Positions 44,547-53,358 of a stretch of 55,101 bases of DNA are shown here, in pieces (position 1 is the first letter of the stretch; every line of letters starts with the position of its first letter). A program made the translations under genes and the position numbers. The stretch is from Crocosphaera watsonii WH 8501. GTDB taxonomy: Bacteria > Cyanobacteriota > Cyanobacteriia > Cyanobacteriales > Microcystaceae. Location: contig NZ_AADV02000009.1 in NCBI RefSeq assembly GCF_000167195.1, positions 1 to 55,101 on the forward strand, given 5' to 3'. Below the pieces are notes generated by a model that ran no database searches, was not told the DNA's origin, and saw nothing but the letters and a program-made list of their open reading frames with translations.

Positions 44547-45717
44547 GATACTGTTTAAGCAAAGAAATAAGATAATTGATCTGTTCTGGTTGATGTTTGC
44601 TGGATAAAACAAAACGAATTCTAGCAGTATTTTTGGGGACAGTTGGGGGTCTAATAGCAGTTGCTAAAATGCCATTTGTTTCTAAATATTGTGATAAATT
44701 TAGGGCTTTTTCTTCATCACCAATAATCACAGGAATAATTGGAGAAATTGAATTACAAACCTTATAACCTAAATTTATTAGCTGATTTTGTAGATAATCT
44801 ATTCGTCCACCTAAATATGTTCTCTCTTGATCTAAGCTAGGAACGAGATCAATAGCAGCATCAATAGAACCAATAACAGCAGGAGGTAAGGCAGTGGTAT
44901 AAATGAAACCTGGACAACAATTAATCAAATAATCACGTATCAGTTTAGAAGTAGTAATAAACGCTCCAAAACTTCCTATTGCTTTACCAAAGGTTCCCAA
45001 ACTAATATCAATTCCTGACTTATTTGCCGTCAGTCCCATGCCCTTCTCTCCCATGATACCTAAAGCATGGGCATCATCGAGGTAAAGAAGTGTGTTATAT
45101 TGTTGCGAAAGTTGAATCAAACCATCCACATCACTGCGATCGCCTTCCATACTAAAAACCGTCTCAGTAACGATTAAAATGCGATTGTAGCCCTGTAAAA
45201 CAGCTTTTTTCAGTAATCTCTCCAAATGACTTAAATCGTTGTGTTGATAGCGTTTCCATCGGGCTTTACTCAGGAAAATACCTTGTAGAATACTATTATG
45301 AACCAGGCGATCGCATAACACTAAAGATTTTTGGTCAACTAAACTAGGGATAATAGTAGTATTAGCTTGAAATCCTGTGTTAAATAGCAAAGCAGCCTCT
45401 TTACCACAGACTTTTGCTAATTTTTGCTCTAATTTTTCGTGAATATCATAAGTTCCTGTCACTAAACGGGAGGCAGTGGAACCTGTTCCATATTGTTTAG
45501 TATAGTTTTGTGAGGCTAACATTAGACTAGGATGTTTGGAAAGTCCGAGATAATCATTAGAACTAAAATTAATTAGACTCTTCCCATTTTTAACAATAGT
45601 AACCCCATCTTGAGGACAAATAGCCTTTAGTTGTCGAATGTTATTATTTTTCTCTGTTTCCTGTAATTCTTTGGCAATAAAATCTAATTTATTACTCTTA
45701 TTTATACCTGAAAGCAT
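44536..45717 (-). CDS. bioF: 8-amino-7-oxononanoate synthase BioF
   Basis: PLP enzyme joining pimeloyl-ACP with alanine, the first step of biotin ring assembly. The 393-residue protein has NFSSNDYLGLSKHP, GTGSTASRLVTGTYDIHEKL, YLDDAHALGIMG and the PLP Lys245 in LGTFGKAIGSFG. First gene of bioF-esterase-bioC. A hairpin repeat separates it from aspS. Confidence 0.95.
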   Translation of the reverse strand: MLSGINKSNKLDFIAKELQETEKNNNIRQLKAICPQDGVTIVKNGKSLINFSSNDYLGLSKHPSLMLASQNYTKQYGTGSTASRLVTGTYDIHEKLEQKLAKVCGKEAALLFNTGFQANTTIIPSLVDQKSLVLCDRLVHNSILQGIFLSKARWKRYQHNDLSHLERLLKKAVLQGYNRILIVTETVFSMEGDRSDVDGLIQLSQQYNTLLYLDDAHALGIMGEKGMGLTANKSGIDISLGTFGKAIGSFGAFITTSKLIRDYLINCCPGFIYTTALPPAVIGSIDAAIDLVPSLDQERTYLGGRIDYLQNQLINLGYKVCNSISPIIPVIIGDEEKALNLSQYLETNGILATAIRPPTVPKNTARIRFVLSSKHQPEQINYLISLLKQYHES

Positions 45718-45742
45718 CTAACTTTTTCAACCTCAACTGTAG

Positions 45743-45800
45743 GGTGGGCAAATTCTCAAAAAATAATCGCAGGATTAAGGATTGTTATTATTTGCCCACC
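45743..45800. repeat. Dispersed hairpin repeat GGTGGGCAAA ... TTTGCCCACC
   Basis: Perfect arms (45743-45752, 45791-45800) between bioF and aspS, both on the minus strand, so it could end the aspS transcript. Confidence 0.75.
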
Positions 45801-45863
45801 ATCATATATTTTACCTCTTCTTGCATAGCTTCGAGACGCTGCTAAAAACGTCTCTAACCATCT

Positions 45864-47660
45864 TTACTCCTCTTTTGTTTTCGGTTTATAAGTCGATTTA
45901 ATTTCTAACTCTTTCAACTGTTTAGCATCAACAGAAGCTGGTGCTTCTGTCAACAAACAACTCGCTTGCTGAGTCTTAGGAAAGGCTATGACATCACGGA
46001 TAGAGTCTTCTTTTGCTAGTAACATAACCAGACGATCTAACCCGTAAGCAATACCCCCATGAGGTGGAGTTCCATACTCAAACGCTTCTAACAAAAAGCC
46101 AAACTTATTGTAAGCTTCTTCTAAAGATAAACCAATGGTTTCAAAGACCTTTTCTTGGATGTCTTTTTGATAGATACGTAAGCTTCCACCGCCAATTTCT
46201 ACCCCATTATAAACCAAGTCATAAGCTTGCGCTCTCGCTGTTGATAAATCGTCTATATCTGCTAAATTAGGGGCAGTAAAAGGATGGTGTAAAGCTTCTA
46301 AGCGTTTCTCGTCAGCATTCCATTCAAACATAGGAAACTCTGTGATCCAAAGCAAGTTAATCTTATCGGGATCAATTAAATTCATCCGTTGACCAATCAC
46401 CAATCTTAAGCGTGATAAAGACTTATTTACCGTGTCCGTATCTCCAGCACCAAATAACAATAAATATCCAGGTTTTGCGCCGATTCTTGCCAATAATTCC
46501 GCTTTTTTATCCTCCGTCAAATTATCCTTAATCGCCCCAATAGTATCTAGTTTATTATCTTCTTTAACCCGAATATAAGCGATACCTTTTGCCCCTGCTT
46601 CCGTAGCTTCTTTAAATAAGTCACCCCCTGGTTTAATCTGCACATTAGAGATAGCATCATTGCCCCCAGGAATGGGTAAAACTTTCACCTTTCCCCCATT
46701 CTTAACTACTCCTGAGAACACTTTAAATCCGCTATCTTTAACAATATCAGAAACATCAACTAAGGTTAAATCAAAGCGAGTATCAGGGCGATCATTTCCG
46801 TACTTTTCCATAGAATCTTTATAAGTTAACCGAGGAAAAGGACGAGGTAAATCTATATTTTTAACCGTTTTAAAAATGCTACAAACTAATCCTTCATTCA
46901 ATTCTAATATTTCATTTTCGGACATAAAACTCATTTCCATATCCAGTTGCGTAAATTCTGGCTGTCTATCTGCCCGTAAGTCTTCATCCCGAAAACACCG
47001 CGCAATTTGATAGTAGCGATCGCAGCCTGAAACCATCAATAATTGTTTAAATAATTGCGGTGACTGAGGCAGTGCATACCACTGTCCTGGGTGAACTCTA
47101 GAAGGTACTAAATAGTCCCTTGCCCCTTCAGGAGTAGAACGAGTCAAAATAGGGGTTTCTATTTCCATAAATTGCTGTTCATCTTCCAGATAACGACGGA
47201 TAGCCTTAACAACTGTATGGCGTAATTGTAAATTTTTAGCCATGCGATCGCGTCTCAAATCTAAATAACGATACTTGAGACGAGTTTCTTCCTTAACAAA
47301 CTCTGCATCTAAACTCGAAACCACAAAAGGCAGTTGTTTATTGACCCCATTTAATAACTCAATGGACTCTGCATAAATTTCTACTTCTCCCGTGGTAATT
47401 TTAGTATTTAAAGACTCAGGGGGACGCTTACTAACCTGTCCAATAATTTTGACTACATATTCGTTGCGTAACGTCTCAGCAATGGGGTAGGATGTAGGGG
47501 TACGCTGAGGATCGCTGACAATTTGCACGATTCCCGTGCGATCGCGTAGGTCGATGAAAATCACCCCACCGTGATCCCGACGGCGATCAACCCATCCAAA
47601 CAGGGTTACAGTCTTCTCAACATCCGTTGCGCTTACATGATTACAATAATGGGTTCTCAT
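45864..47660 (-). CDS. aspS: Aspartyl-tRNA synthetase
   Basis: Charges tRNA-Asp. From [18 protein letters not shown] the protein is 598 residues, the usual bacterial length, with the anticodon-binding OB domain ([17 protein letters not shown]), class II motif 2 ([18 protein letters not shown]), the bacterial insertion domain, and motif 3 ([13 protein letters not shown]). An in-frame upstream ATG at 47723 would add 21 non-conserved residues and is not preferred. Confidence 0.95.
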   Translation of the reverse strand: MRTHYCNHVSATDVEKTVTLFGWVDRRRDHGGVIFIDLRDRTGIVQIVSDPQRTPTSYPIAETLRNEYVVKIIGQVSKRPPESLNTKITTGEVEIYAESIELLNGVNKQLPFVVSSLDAEFVKEETRLKYRYLDLRRDRMAKNLQLRHTVVKAIRRYLEDEQQFMEIETPILTRSTPEGARDYLVPSRVHPGQWYALPQSPQLFKQLLMVSGCDRYYQIARCFRDEDLRADRQPEFTQLDMEMSFMSENEILELNEGLVCSIFKTVKNIDLPRPFPRLTYKDSMEKYGNDRPDTRFDLTLVDVSDIVKDSGFKVFSGVVKNGGKVKVLPIPGGNDAISNVQIKPGGDLFKEATEAGAKGIAYIRVKEDNKLDTIGAIKDNLTEDKKAELLARIGAKPGYLLLFGAGDTDTVNKSLSRLRLVIGQRMNLIDPDKINLLWITEFPMFEWNADEKRLEALHHPFTAPNLADIDDLSTARAQAYDLVYNGVEIGGGSLRIYQKDIQEKVFETIGLSLEEAYNKFGFLLEAFEYGTPPHGGIAYGLDRLVMLLAKEDSIRDVIAFPKTQQASCLLTEAPASVDAKQLKELEIKSTYKPKTKEE

Positions 47661-48084
47661 CTGAAGTTTGTCTAATTTGTTATTGTACTGAGGTCGTGCA
47701 TTATAACGCTTCACACTGACCAAAATTGAGACGTACCCCCCATTATCGCTTATTTTTGTAACCCCTAACTGTTTTCTATTTAACGAGATATTTTTTTTAA
47801 GATTAAGTTTATATTTTTGCCAAATTATAGATTAAACTTTAAAATTGCTTAACGTCCCACGCTCACTAAACTGAAATAGTGATCCTTCCAATTGAAAAGT
47901 GAGATTATAGAGGGTTCAACAGTAGTTAAACCCTAATTTTAGTAGTAGTTCCTTTAACTGGGCGACAACTATAAATAACGGGACTCCCCACCTTTTTTAA
48001 TGTTTATTTTACAGCTTAGTTAGAGAGGATAAATTTATAATTAAACTAAGAATGTTCTAAAAATTTAAGACGAATAATGAATAA

Positions 48085-48234
48085 ACTATTATTGGGGCAT
48101 TTTCACCTTCTGACGAATTAAGTGGTATTGCGATCGAGGGGACGGAATTACCTAGTACACCAGAACCTTCAAGCATTCTTAGTTTAGGGGTTTTGTTGGG
48201 TATGGGTGCGTTGTTGAGAAAAAAACAAAAATAA
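48085..48234 (+). pseudogene. 3' end of a PEP-CTERM protein gene (sorting signal only)
   Basis: The frame reads IIGAFSPSDELSGIAIEG then PSTPEPSSILSLGVLLGMG and ALLRKKQK before TAA. That is a complete PEP-CTERM sorting signal: PEP motif, one hydrophobic helix, basic tail, recognised by exosortase. There is no start codon and a stop lies directly upstream (48082-48084), so the rest of the protein is gone. Confidence 0.75.
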
Positions 48235-48260
48235 AAGTTAATTTTTTGTAACACAATCAA

Positions 48261-48283
48261 GGTAAGCATTGCTTACCTTTTTT
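48261..48283 (+). terminator. Rho-independent terminator after the PEP-CTERM remnant
   Basis: GGTAAGC (48261-48267) and GCTTACC (48271-48277) with a 3-nt loop, then six T residues (48278-48283). Confidence 0.85.
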
Positions 48284-48353
48284 AATATTTATTTTACAGC
48301 TTAGTTGGAGATTATAACCTTACAATTAATTTATTAATTTAAGCTTGGATACA

Positions 48354-48530
48354 ATGAAACATAGTATTCAAAAATTTAATCCCGATAAGCTTTATGAAAT
48401 TGTTGTAAGTGGTTGTTTTTCCATTAAAGCCCAATCATCCACAGAAGCACAACAAAAACTAGAAGCATTATTAGGAGAAATGGACGCAGATCACTGGGAA
48501 ATCGAAAAAATTAATGAGGTAGAATGTTAG
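48354..48530 (+). CDS. Small protein of unknown function, coupled to the next gene
   Basis: 58 residues from ATG 48354 (MKHSIQKFNPDKLYEIVVSG ... EIEKINEVEC). The composition is normal for a soluble small protein with a beta strand (YEIVVSGCFSIKA) and a helix (STEAQQKLEALLGEM). An in-frame TTG at 48345 would add three residues. It overlaps the next gene by 7 bp. Not recognised. Confidence 0.55.
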   Translation: MKHSIQKFNPDKLYEIVVSGCFSIKAQSSTEAQQKLEALLGEMDADHWEIEKINEVEC

Positions 48531-48847
48531 CGATGATTTCTTTATCTGAAGCTGAACAAAAAGCCATCGAGTTTATTACAGACGAGTGGGAACTATCTGA
48601 CCAAGAAAAAAACTTATTTGTCATAAATAATTCCCGTAAAATTGATGATAAATGGTGGTATATGGTCGAGGTTACAGTTAATAACTTGCCCGATAAATGG
48701 GTTGTCCAAGTTTATGATGATGGAGACTGTGATCCCTGTTATACCTTTATTTCTCCCTTTTCTGAACAAGAAAAATCAACTTATTTAGATAAGCTACCTA
48801 ATAAGTTAGCTTTAGCTGTTCAAGAAGAGAGAAAAGGTCATATCTAA
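48524..48847 (+). CDS. Small protein, possible Imm35/YrhB-like immunity fold
   Basis: 107 residues, MLAMISLSEAEQKAIEFITD ... DDKWWYMVEVTVNNLPDKWV ... DPCYTFISPF. The helix-then-three-strand plan with a W/Y-rich strand resembles small bacterial immunity-type or YrhB-like domains, a low-confidence guess. The ribosome site GAGG lies 6 bp before the first ATG. No toxin gene is adjacent; it is translationally coupled to the 58-residue gene. Confidence 0.55.
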   Translation: MLAMISLSEAEQKAIEFITDEWELSDQEKNLFVINNSRKIDDKWWYMVEVTVNNLPDKWVVQVYDDGDCDPCYTFISPFSEQEKSTYLDKLPNKLALAVQEERKGHI

Positions 48848-48955
48848 TTTCCTCCGTATTTATGCTGATACGGTTATCCTCCTTTCCACTACCAAACAAG
48901 AAAGCTACGATCAGATCAGAAACGTTTACAAACCTTAACATAAGAGGAAACAGCC

Positions 48956-49042
48956 ATGATGAGCCTAATAACCGTCTTAATCTTTCTCTGGGGACTTGTA
49001 GCAATTGCCGATAGGCTAACCAAAGAGTATCCCTCAACCTAG
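48956..49042 (+). CDS. Tiny single-span membrane protein
   Basis: 28 residues, MMSLITVLIFLWGLVAIADR followed by LTKEYPST, with one hydrophobic helix and a polar C-terminal tail. AAGAGGAAA lies about 8 bp upstream as a ribosome site. It looks like the small photosynthetic or respiratory membrane subunits in design, but I cannot match it to a named one. Coding status is unproven. Confidence 0.45.
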   Translation: MMSLITVLIFLWGLVAIADRLTKEYPST

Positions 49043-49126
49043 AATATACTGAGTTCATTTTAGGTTAGAGATAGTATAGTAGAGATATATAGAGCAAACC
49101 TCTCTTTTTCATGGAGATAAACACTT

Positions 49127-49210
49127 ATGATGTTACCCGGTTTATGTTCTGCCCGTAGTAAAACCCTATTTTGGACTGGTGTTACTTTAGCCATAGTGGC
49201 CATTTTGTAA
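49127..49210 (+). CDS. Tiny hydrophobic ORF upstream of the carbamoyltransferase gene
   Basis: 27 residues, MMLPGLCSARSKTLFWTGVT followed by LAIVAIL. GGAGAT lies 10 bp before the ATG and a possible -10 (TATAGT at about 49074) lies upstream. A hairpin-like TTAATCAGG ... CCTGGTTAA follows at 49277-49301. Could be a leader peptide or a small membrane protein. Confidence 0.35.
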   Translation: MMLPGLCSARSKTLFWTGVTLAIVAIL

Positions 49211-49339
49211 CAGGCCATAGTAGAATCTTATTTTCGTTTTTTCCGTCTATTATGTTATTCTGTAGGTTATTTGTCTTAATCAGGGGTTTGTCCTGGTTAA
49301 AGCCTATGCAGCATAACATGGTGGAGGATTGGATTAAAG

Positions 49340-51178
49340 ATGAATATTTTGGGCATTTCTGCCTATTATCATGATAGTGCTGCTGCCTTAGTGCAATCGG
49401 GACAGGTTATAGCAGCAGCACAAGAAGAGAGATTTACACGCAGGAAACACGATGCCAAGTTTCCTAAGAATGCTATTAGTTATGTTCTGCAAGAAGCCAA
49501 TATTTCCCTCAGAAAGTTAGATTATATTGTTTTTTATGAAAAGCCTTTAATTACCTTTGAAAGACTCTTAGAAACCTATATTACTTATGCACCAAAGGGG
49601 TTTCGTTCTTTTGTCAGTGCCATGACTGCATGGCTACAAGAAAAGTTATATTTAAAGACAGTTTTAAAGAAAGAATTAGCAAAATTAGCTAACTGTAAAA
49701 CCTCCCAACTTCCCCCATTATTATTCACCGAACACCATCAATCCCATGCTGCTTCTGCCTTCTTTCCTAGTCCCTTTGAAACAGCAGCCATTTTATGTTT
49801 AGATGCGGTGGGAGAATGGGCAACAACCTCCTTATGGTTAGGGGAAGGTAATAACATGATTCCTCAGTGGAAAATCGACTTTCCCCACTCCTTGGGTTTA
49901 CTATATTCTGCCTTTACCTATTATACAGGATTTAAAGTCAATTCTGGTGAATATAAATTGATGGGATTAGCTCCTTATGGTGAACCCAAATATACTAATT
50001 TAATTTTAGAGAATTTAATTGATATTAAAGAGGATGGAACATTTCGCCTCAACATGGATTATTTTAACTATGCAACTGGGTTAACTATGACTAATAATAA
50101 GTTTGCTCAATTGTTTGGTCAACCTCCCCGAAAACCAGAAAGCGAAATCACCCAACGGGAGATGAATATTGCGGCTTCTATTCAAGAAGTAACCGAAGAA
50201 ATTGTTTTAAAATTAGCTAATACTGCTCATAAAGAATTAGGTACAGATAATTTATGTTTAGCCGGAGGAGTGGCCTTAAATTGTGTCTCCAATGGCAGAC
50301 TTTTAAGAGAGGGAAAATTTAAAGATATTTGGATTCAACCCGCCGCAGGAGACGCTGGAGGAGCCATTGGTGCAGCTTTAGCTATTTGGTATCAATACTT
50401 AGAAAATCCTCGTTATGGCAGTCATTTTGATAGGATGAAAGGCTCTTATTTAGGACCCCAGTTTAGTGATGAGCAAGGGCAGCAATATCTTGATGATGTC
50501 AGAGCAAATTATGTTTATTTAGAAGACAGTGAACTATTTAACAAAGTAGCAGAAATATTGGCAGAAGGTAATGTAGTGGGTTGGTTTCAAGGACGGATGG
50601 AATTTGGACCCAGGGCGTTAGGAAATCGGTCTATTATTGGCGATCCTCGTAATGAGAAAATGCAGTCAGTGATGAATCTAAAAATCAAATATCGGGAGTC
50701 TTTTCGCCCCTTTGCTCCTTCCGTTTTAGCAGAGAAAGTTGACCAATATTTCGAGTTAGATAAACCCAGTCCTTATATGTTATTAGTAGCTGAAGTTAAA
50801 AAAGACTTACATATCCCTATGAATGAGGAACAAAAGCAATTATTTGGTATCGATAAATTGAAAATACCTCGCTCAAAAATTCCTGCTATTACCCATGTTG
50901 ACTATTCAGCAAGAGTGCAAACTGTTCACCCAGAAACTAACCCCCGTTACCACCAATTAATTAAACAATTTGAAACCTTGACAGGGTGTGGTGTTTTAGT
51001 TAATACTTCCTTTAATGTTAGGGGAGAACCGATTGTTTGTACCCCAGAAGATGCCTATCGTTGTTTTATGCGTACCGAGATGGATTATTTAGTAATTAAT
51101 AATTATTTATTAGCCAAATCTAAACAACCTCAATGGCAAAAAGACGATGCTTGGCGAGATGAATTTGAACTAGATTAA
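49340..51178 (+). CDS. Carbamoyltransferase (NodU/CmcH family)
   Basis: Transfers a carbamoyl group from carbamoyl phosphate, through carbamoyl-adenylate, to a hydroxyl of a sugar or secondary metabolite. The 612-residue protein has the N-terminal Kae1-like domain (ISAYYHDSAAALV, EEHHQSHAASAF-type HHQSHAASAFFPS, LMGLAPYGEP) and a C-terminal YrdC-like domain (GRMEFGPRALGNRSIIGDPR, GVLVNTSFNVRGEP). Followed 20 bp later by sxtJ-like and DUF5989 genes. Confidence 0.92.
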   Translation: MNILGISAYYHDSAAALVQSGQVIAAAQEERFTRRKHDAKFPKNAISYVLQEANISLRKLDYIVFYEKPLITFERLLETYITYAPKGFRSFVSAMTAWLQEKLYLKTVLKKELAKLANCKTSQLPPLLFTEHHQSHAASAFFPSPFETAAILCLDAVGEWATTSLWLGEGNNMIPQWKIDFPHSLGLLYSAFTYYTGFKVNSGEYKLMGLAPYGEPKYTNLILENLIDIKEDGTFRLNMDYFNYATGLTMTNNKFAQLFGQPPRKPESEITQREMNIAASIQEVTEEIVLKLANTAHKELGTDNLCLAGGVALNCVSNGRLLREGKFKDIWIQPAAGDAGGAIGAALAIWYQYLENPRYGSHFDRMKGSYLGPQFSDEQGQQYLDDVRANYVYLEDSELFNKVAEILAEGNVVGWFQGRMEFGPRALGNRSIIGDPRNEKMQSVMNLKIKYRESFRPFAPSVLAEKVDQYFELDKPSPYMLLVAEVKKDLHIPMNEEQKQLFGIDKLKIPRSKIPAITHVDYSARVQTVHPETNPRYHQLIKQFETLTGCGVLVNTSFNVRGEPIVCTPEDAYRCFMRTEMDYLVINNYLLAKSKQPQWQKDDAWRDEFELD

Positions 51179-51198
51179 TTAACAACAGAGGTTTAAAA

Positions 51199-51606
51199 AT
51201 GTTTCAGGAAATACCAAAGTTAGATAAAAAAGGATTACGAGAATTTGGCTTAATAACAGGAGGATTTATTGCCTTACTGTTTGGTTTATTATTACCCTTA
51301 TTATGGGGTCATCAGTTACCCCTAATTCCTTGGATTATTGCCATAGTTTTAGTCATTTTATCCCTATTGATTCCTCAATCCCTTGCCCCTATTTATCAAG
51401 GATGGATGAGAGTTTCTCAGGTGCTTGCTTGGGTAAATAATCGTCTTATTTTGGGGATTATTTTCTTTATCATTGTGACACCTATGGCCTTAATTATGAA
51501 AATAATTAAACGAGATCCTTTGAAAAGAAAATTTGAGTTTAGATTAGGAACTTATCGAGTTTCTAGTCAAATTAAAAATAAACTTAGTATGGAGAAACCT
51601 TATTAA
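51199..51606 (+). CDS. SxtJ-family membrane protein
   Basis: 135 residues, with three to four hydrophobic segments (about 17-37, 41-60, 82-101) and a basic C-terminus (MKIIKRDPLKRKFEFR). The DKKGLREFGLITGG opening is the SxtJ type, first named in saxitoxin clusters but found beside carbamoyltransferases in many bacteria. Function unknown. AGAGG precedes the ATG. The stop overlaps the next ATG by one base. Confidence 0.88.
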   Translation: MFQEIPKLDKKGLREFGLITGGFIALLFGLLLPLLWGHQLPLIPWIIAIVLVILSLLIPQSLAPIYQGWMRVSQVLAWVNNRLILGIIFFIIVTPMALIMKIIKRDPLKRKFEFRLGTYRVSSQIKNKLSMEKPY

Positions 51607-51767
51607 TGGAAGGATTTATTGAACTTTTACAAGATTTATGGGGCTTTTTAAACGAACGTAAAAAGTATTGGTTAGCTCCATTGATTATTACTTTAGTATT
51701 ATTAGGTGCTTTGATTGTCTTTACTCAAGGATCGGCGATCGCTCCTTTTATTTATACTTTGTTTTAG
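51606..51767 (+). CDS. DUF5989 family small membrane protein
   Basis: 53 residues, MEGFIELLQDLWGFLNERKK, then a membrane helix (LAPLIITLVLLGALIVF) ending TQGSAIAPFIYTLF. This matches DUF5989 as I remember it and is the third member of the carbamoyltransferase-SxtJ cassette. The start shares a base with the sxtJ stop (TAATG), indicating translational coupling. Confidence 0.88.
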   Translation: MEGFIELLQDLWGFLNERKKYWLAPLIITLVLLGALIVFTQGSAIAPFIYTLF

Positions 51768-51798
51768 CTGTTTTTATTTATTGTTAATAGGATAGATA

Positions 51799-52581
51799 AT
51801 GAAAACAGATACTATTTTTTATCGCTTGTTTCAATCATTTCCTAGTTTCTTCTTTGAACTAATTAATCATAACTCAGAAGAAGCTAGTAACTATGACTTT
51901 TCATCCGTAGAAGTGAAACAGTTAGCTTTTCGTATTGATGGGGTATTTTTTCCCAAAACTGAAACAGATCTTATCTATTTTTTAGAAGTTCAATTTCAAA
52001 AAGATATTAACTTTTATGCTCGTTTTTTCAGTGAAATAGTCTTGTATTTGAGCAAAAACTCTTTACAATCTGATTGGAAGGGAGTTATTATTTATCCTAA
52101 TCGTCAAGTAGACTCATCTAATACTCAACATTATCAAGAATTACTCAATTCCCAAAGAATACAACGCATTTATATTAATGAATTAGAAACATCTGACACA
52201 AAGTCTCTCGGTATTGCTATAATTGGACTGATAGTGTCAAAAGAAACGGAAGCCGTTGAAACTGCTAAACCAATCATTCAAAAAGTTCGTCAGGAAATGA
52301 TTAACCAGCAGCAACAAAGAGAACTTTTGGAACTATTAGAGACTATTCTAATTTATAAATTACCAAAAATTAATCGTCAGGAACTAGAAGCTATGTTTAG
52401 TTTAAGTGATTTAAAAGAAACAAAAATTTATCAAGAAGTTTTAGAGGAAGGAAGACAGGTAAGTAAAATAGAGTCTATTCCTAGAATGATAAAATTAGGT
52501 CTTAGTTTAGAAATTATAGCAACTTCTTTAGATTTACCTCTAGAAATAGTCCAAGCAGAAGCTAATAAGAATCAACACTAA
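51799..52581 (+). CDS. Rpn-family / DUF2887 PD-(D/E)XK nuclease
   Basis: A 260-residue protein with the nuclease core SVEVKQLAFRIDGVFFPKTE ... YFLEVQFQKD (Asp in RIDG, Glu-x-Gln in LEVQ), the signature of recombination-promoting nuclease proteins common in cyanobacteria. The C-terminal helical part ends in a RpnC-like segment (MIKLGLSLEIIATSLDLPLE). These proteins cleave DNA and are often multi-copy. No transposon ends were seen. Confidence 0.82.
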   Translation: MKTDTIFYRLFQSFPSFFFELINHNSEEASNYDFSSVEVKQLAFRIDGVFFPKTETDLIYFLEVQFQKDINFYARFFSEIVLYLSKNSLQSDWKGVIIYPNRQVDSSNTQHYQELLNSQRIQRIYINELETSDTKSLGIAIIGLIVSKETEAVETAKPIIQKVRQEMINQQQQRELLELLETILIYKLPKINRQELEAMFSLSDLKETKIYQEVLEEGRQVSKIESIPRMIKLGLSLEIIATSLDLPLEIVQAEANKNQH

Positions 52582-52671
52582 ACCTCATTAATATCATTAC
52601 TTAGGTTACTCATAAATAAAACAAAGTAGAAACGACTAATTATTAATCTTTATACTTTGTTTTATAGATAG

Positions 52672-53230
52672 TTAAAGGGAACGAAAAGACCAATGAATAC
52701 GTTGTATAGTATCTACTGCATTCGGATTATTTCCATAATAACTAACAATCACAACTGTTGTATTGTTAGAATCGCGAATGTAGCTGTGAATTTCATTACC
52801 AAAATGGAATTCTGTACCCTCTCCAGCTACCCAAAGTCTAACTGCTGGTTTATTATCTATAGTTAAATTACCACGCTTAGTTATACTCACAGTAGTCGGT
52901 CCTTCAATCGTTCTTTGATTAGTAGGAGGAACAACATCATTAAATCTTTGTGGGAAAAAAGAAACTTCAGTCTTAATTACATTATTGATGTTATTTCTAT
53001 TTTTACTACTCCAAAGAGTCCATATTGGAATATTAGATGGTGTTTTTTTCAATGGTGTAGTTTTGTGGAGTTTGAATAGAAAATTTATTATCTACAGTAT
53101 GAGTTTTAAAATCATTCTGAGATTGAGCAGAACTAATAGCAGTTTTAAAGAGAGGAGAAACAGTAGTAAATAGACTAAAAAAGACTGCCCTACTTATAAT
53201 AGCCGATATTTTTAATGGTGCTTTGAGCAT
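52672..53230 (-). pseudogene. Secreted protein gene with a one-base frameshift in a 7-A run
   Basis: ATG 53228-53230 opens MLKAPLKISAIISRAVFFSL with a signal peptide ending ISSAQS. The frame stops at IEKNTI. The other frame continues KTPSNIPIWTLWSSKNRNNI and runs to 52672 (NDVVPPTNQRTIEGPTTV, ending IHWSFRSL). The switch is in an A7 run (T7 at 53043-53049); removing one A restores a single 185-residue frame. The protein is not recognised. Either a recent frameshift or a homopolymer sequencing error. Confidence 0.7.
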
Positions 53231-53358
53231 GATAATTTTTACCTTTGTAAAATTAACCATCATTAGATTTAGTATTATATCATTATAAAATAAAACAAAA
53301 TAGAAACCAATAGTGCTAAAATGAGTTATATATTCAACCACCATAACAAAAATAAATT

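Larger units (their letters stand above)
47990..48311. repeat. Direct repeat pair, ACCTTTTTTAAT...CAGCTTAGTT
   Basis: Copies at 47990-48026 and 48275-48311 match at 35 of 37 positions. Both follow a hairpin-like GC run and begin with the T-run of a terminator, so each looks like the 3' end of a gene. The PEP-CTERM tail lies between them. Confidence 0.7.
47724..48344. other. Intergenic region with remnants of PEP-CTERM genes
   Basis: About 620 bp without an intact gene. It holds a hairpin-like AGGGTT...AACCCT near 47918-47940, two copies of a 37-nt direct repeat, the tail of a PEP-CTERM gene and a terminator, all listed separately. Confidence 0.6.

Noticed and set aside
48057..48269. Minus-strand 70-codon frame
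   Set aside because: It is the complement of the PEP-CTERM tail and terminator on the plus strand, which explain the sequence better.
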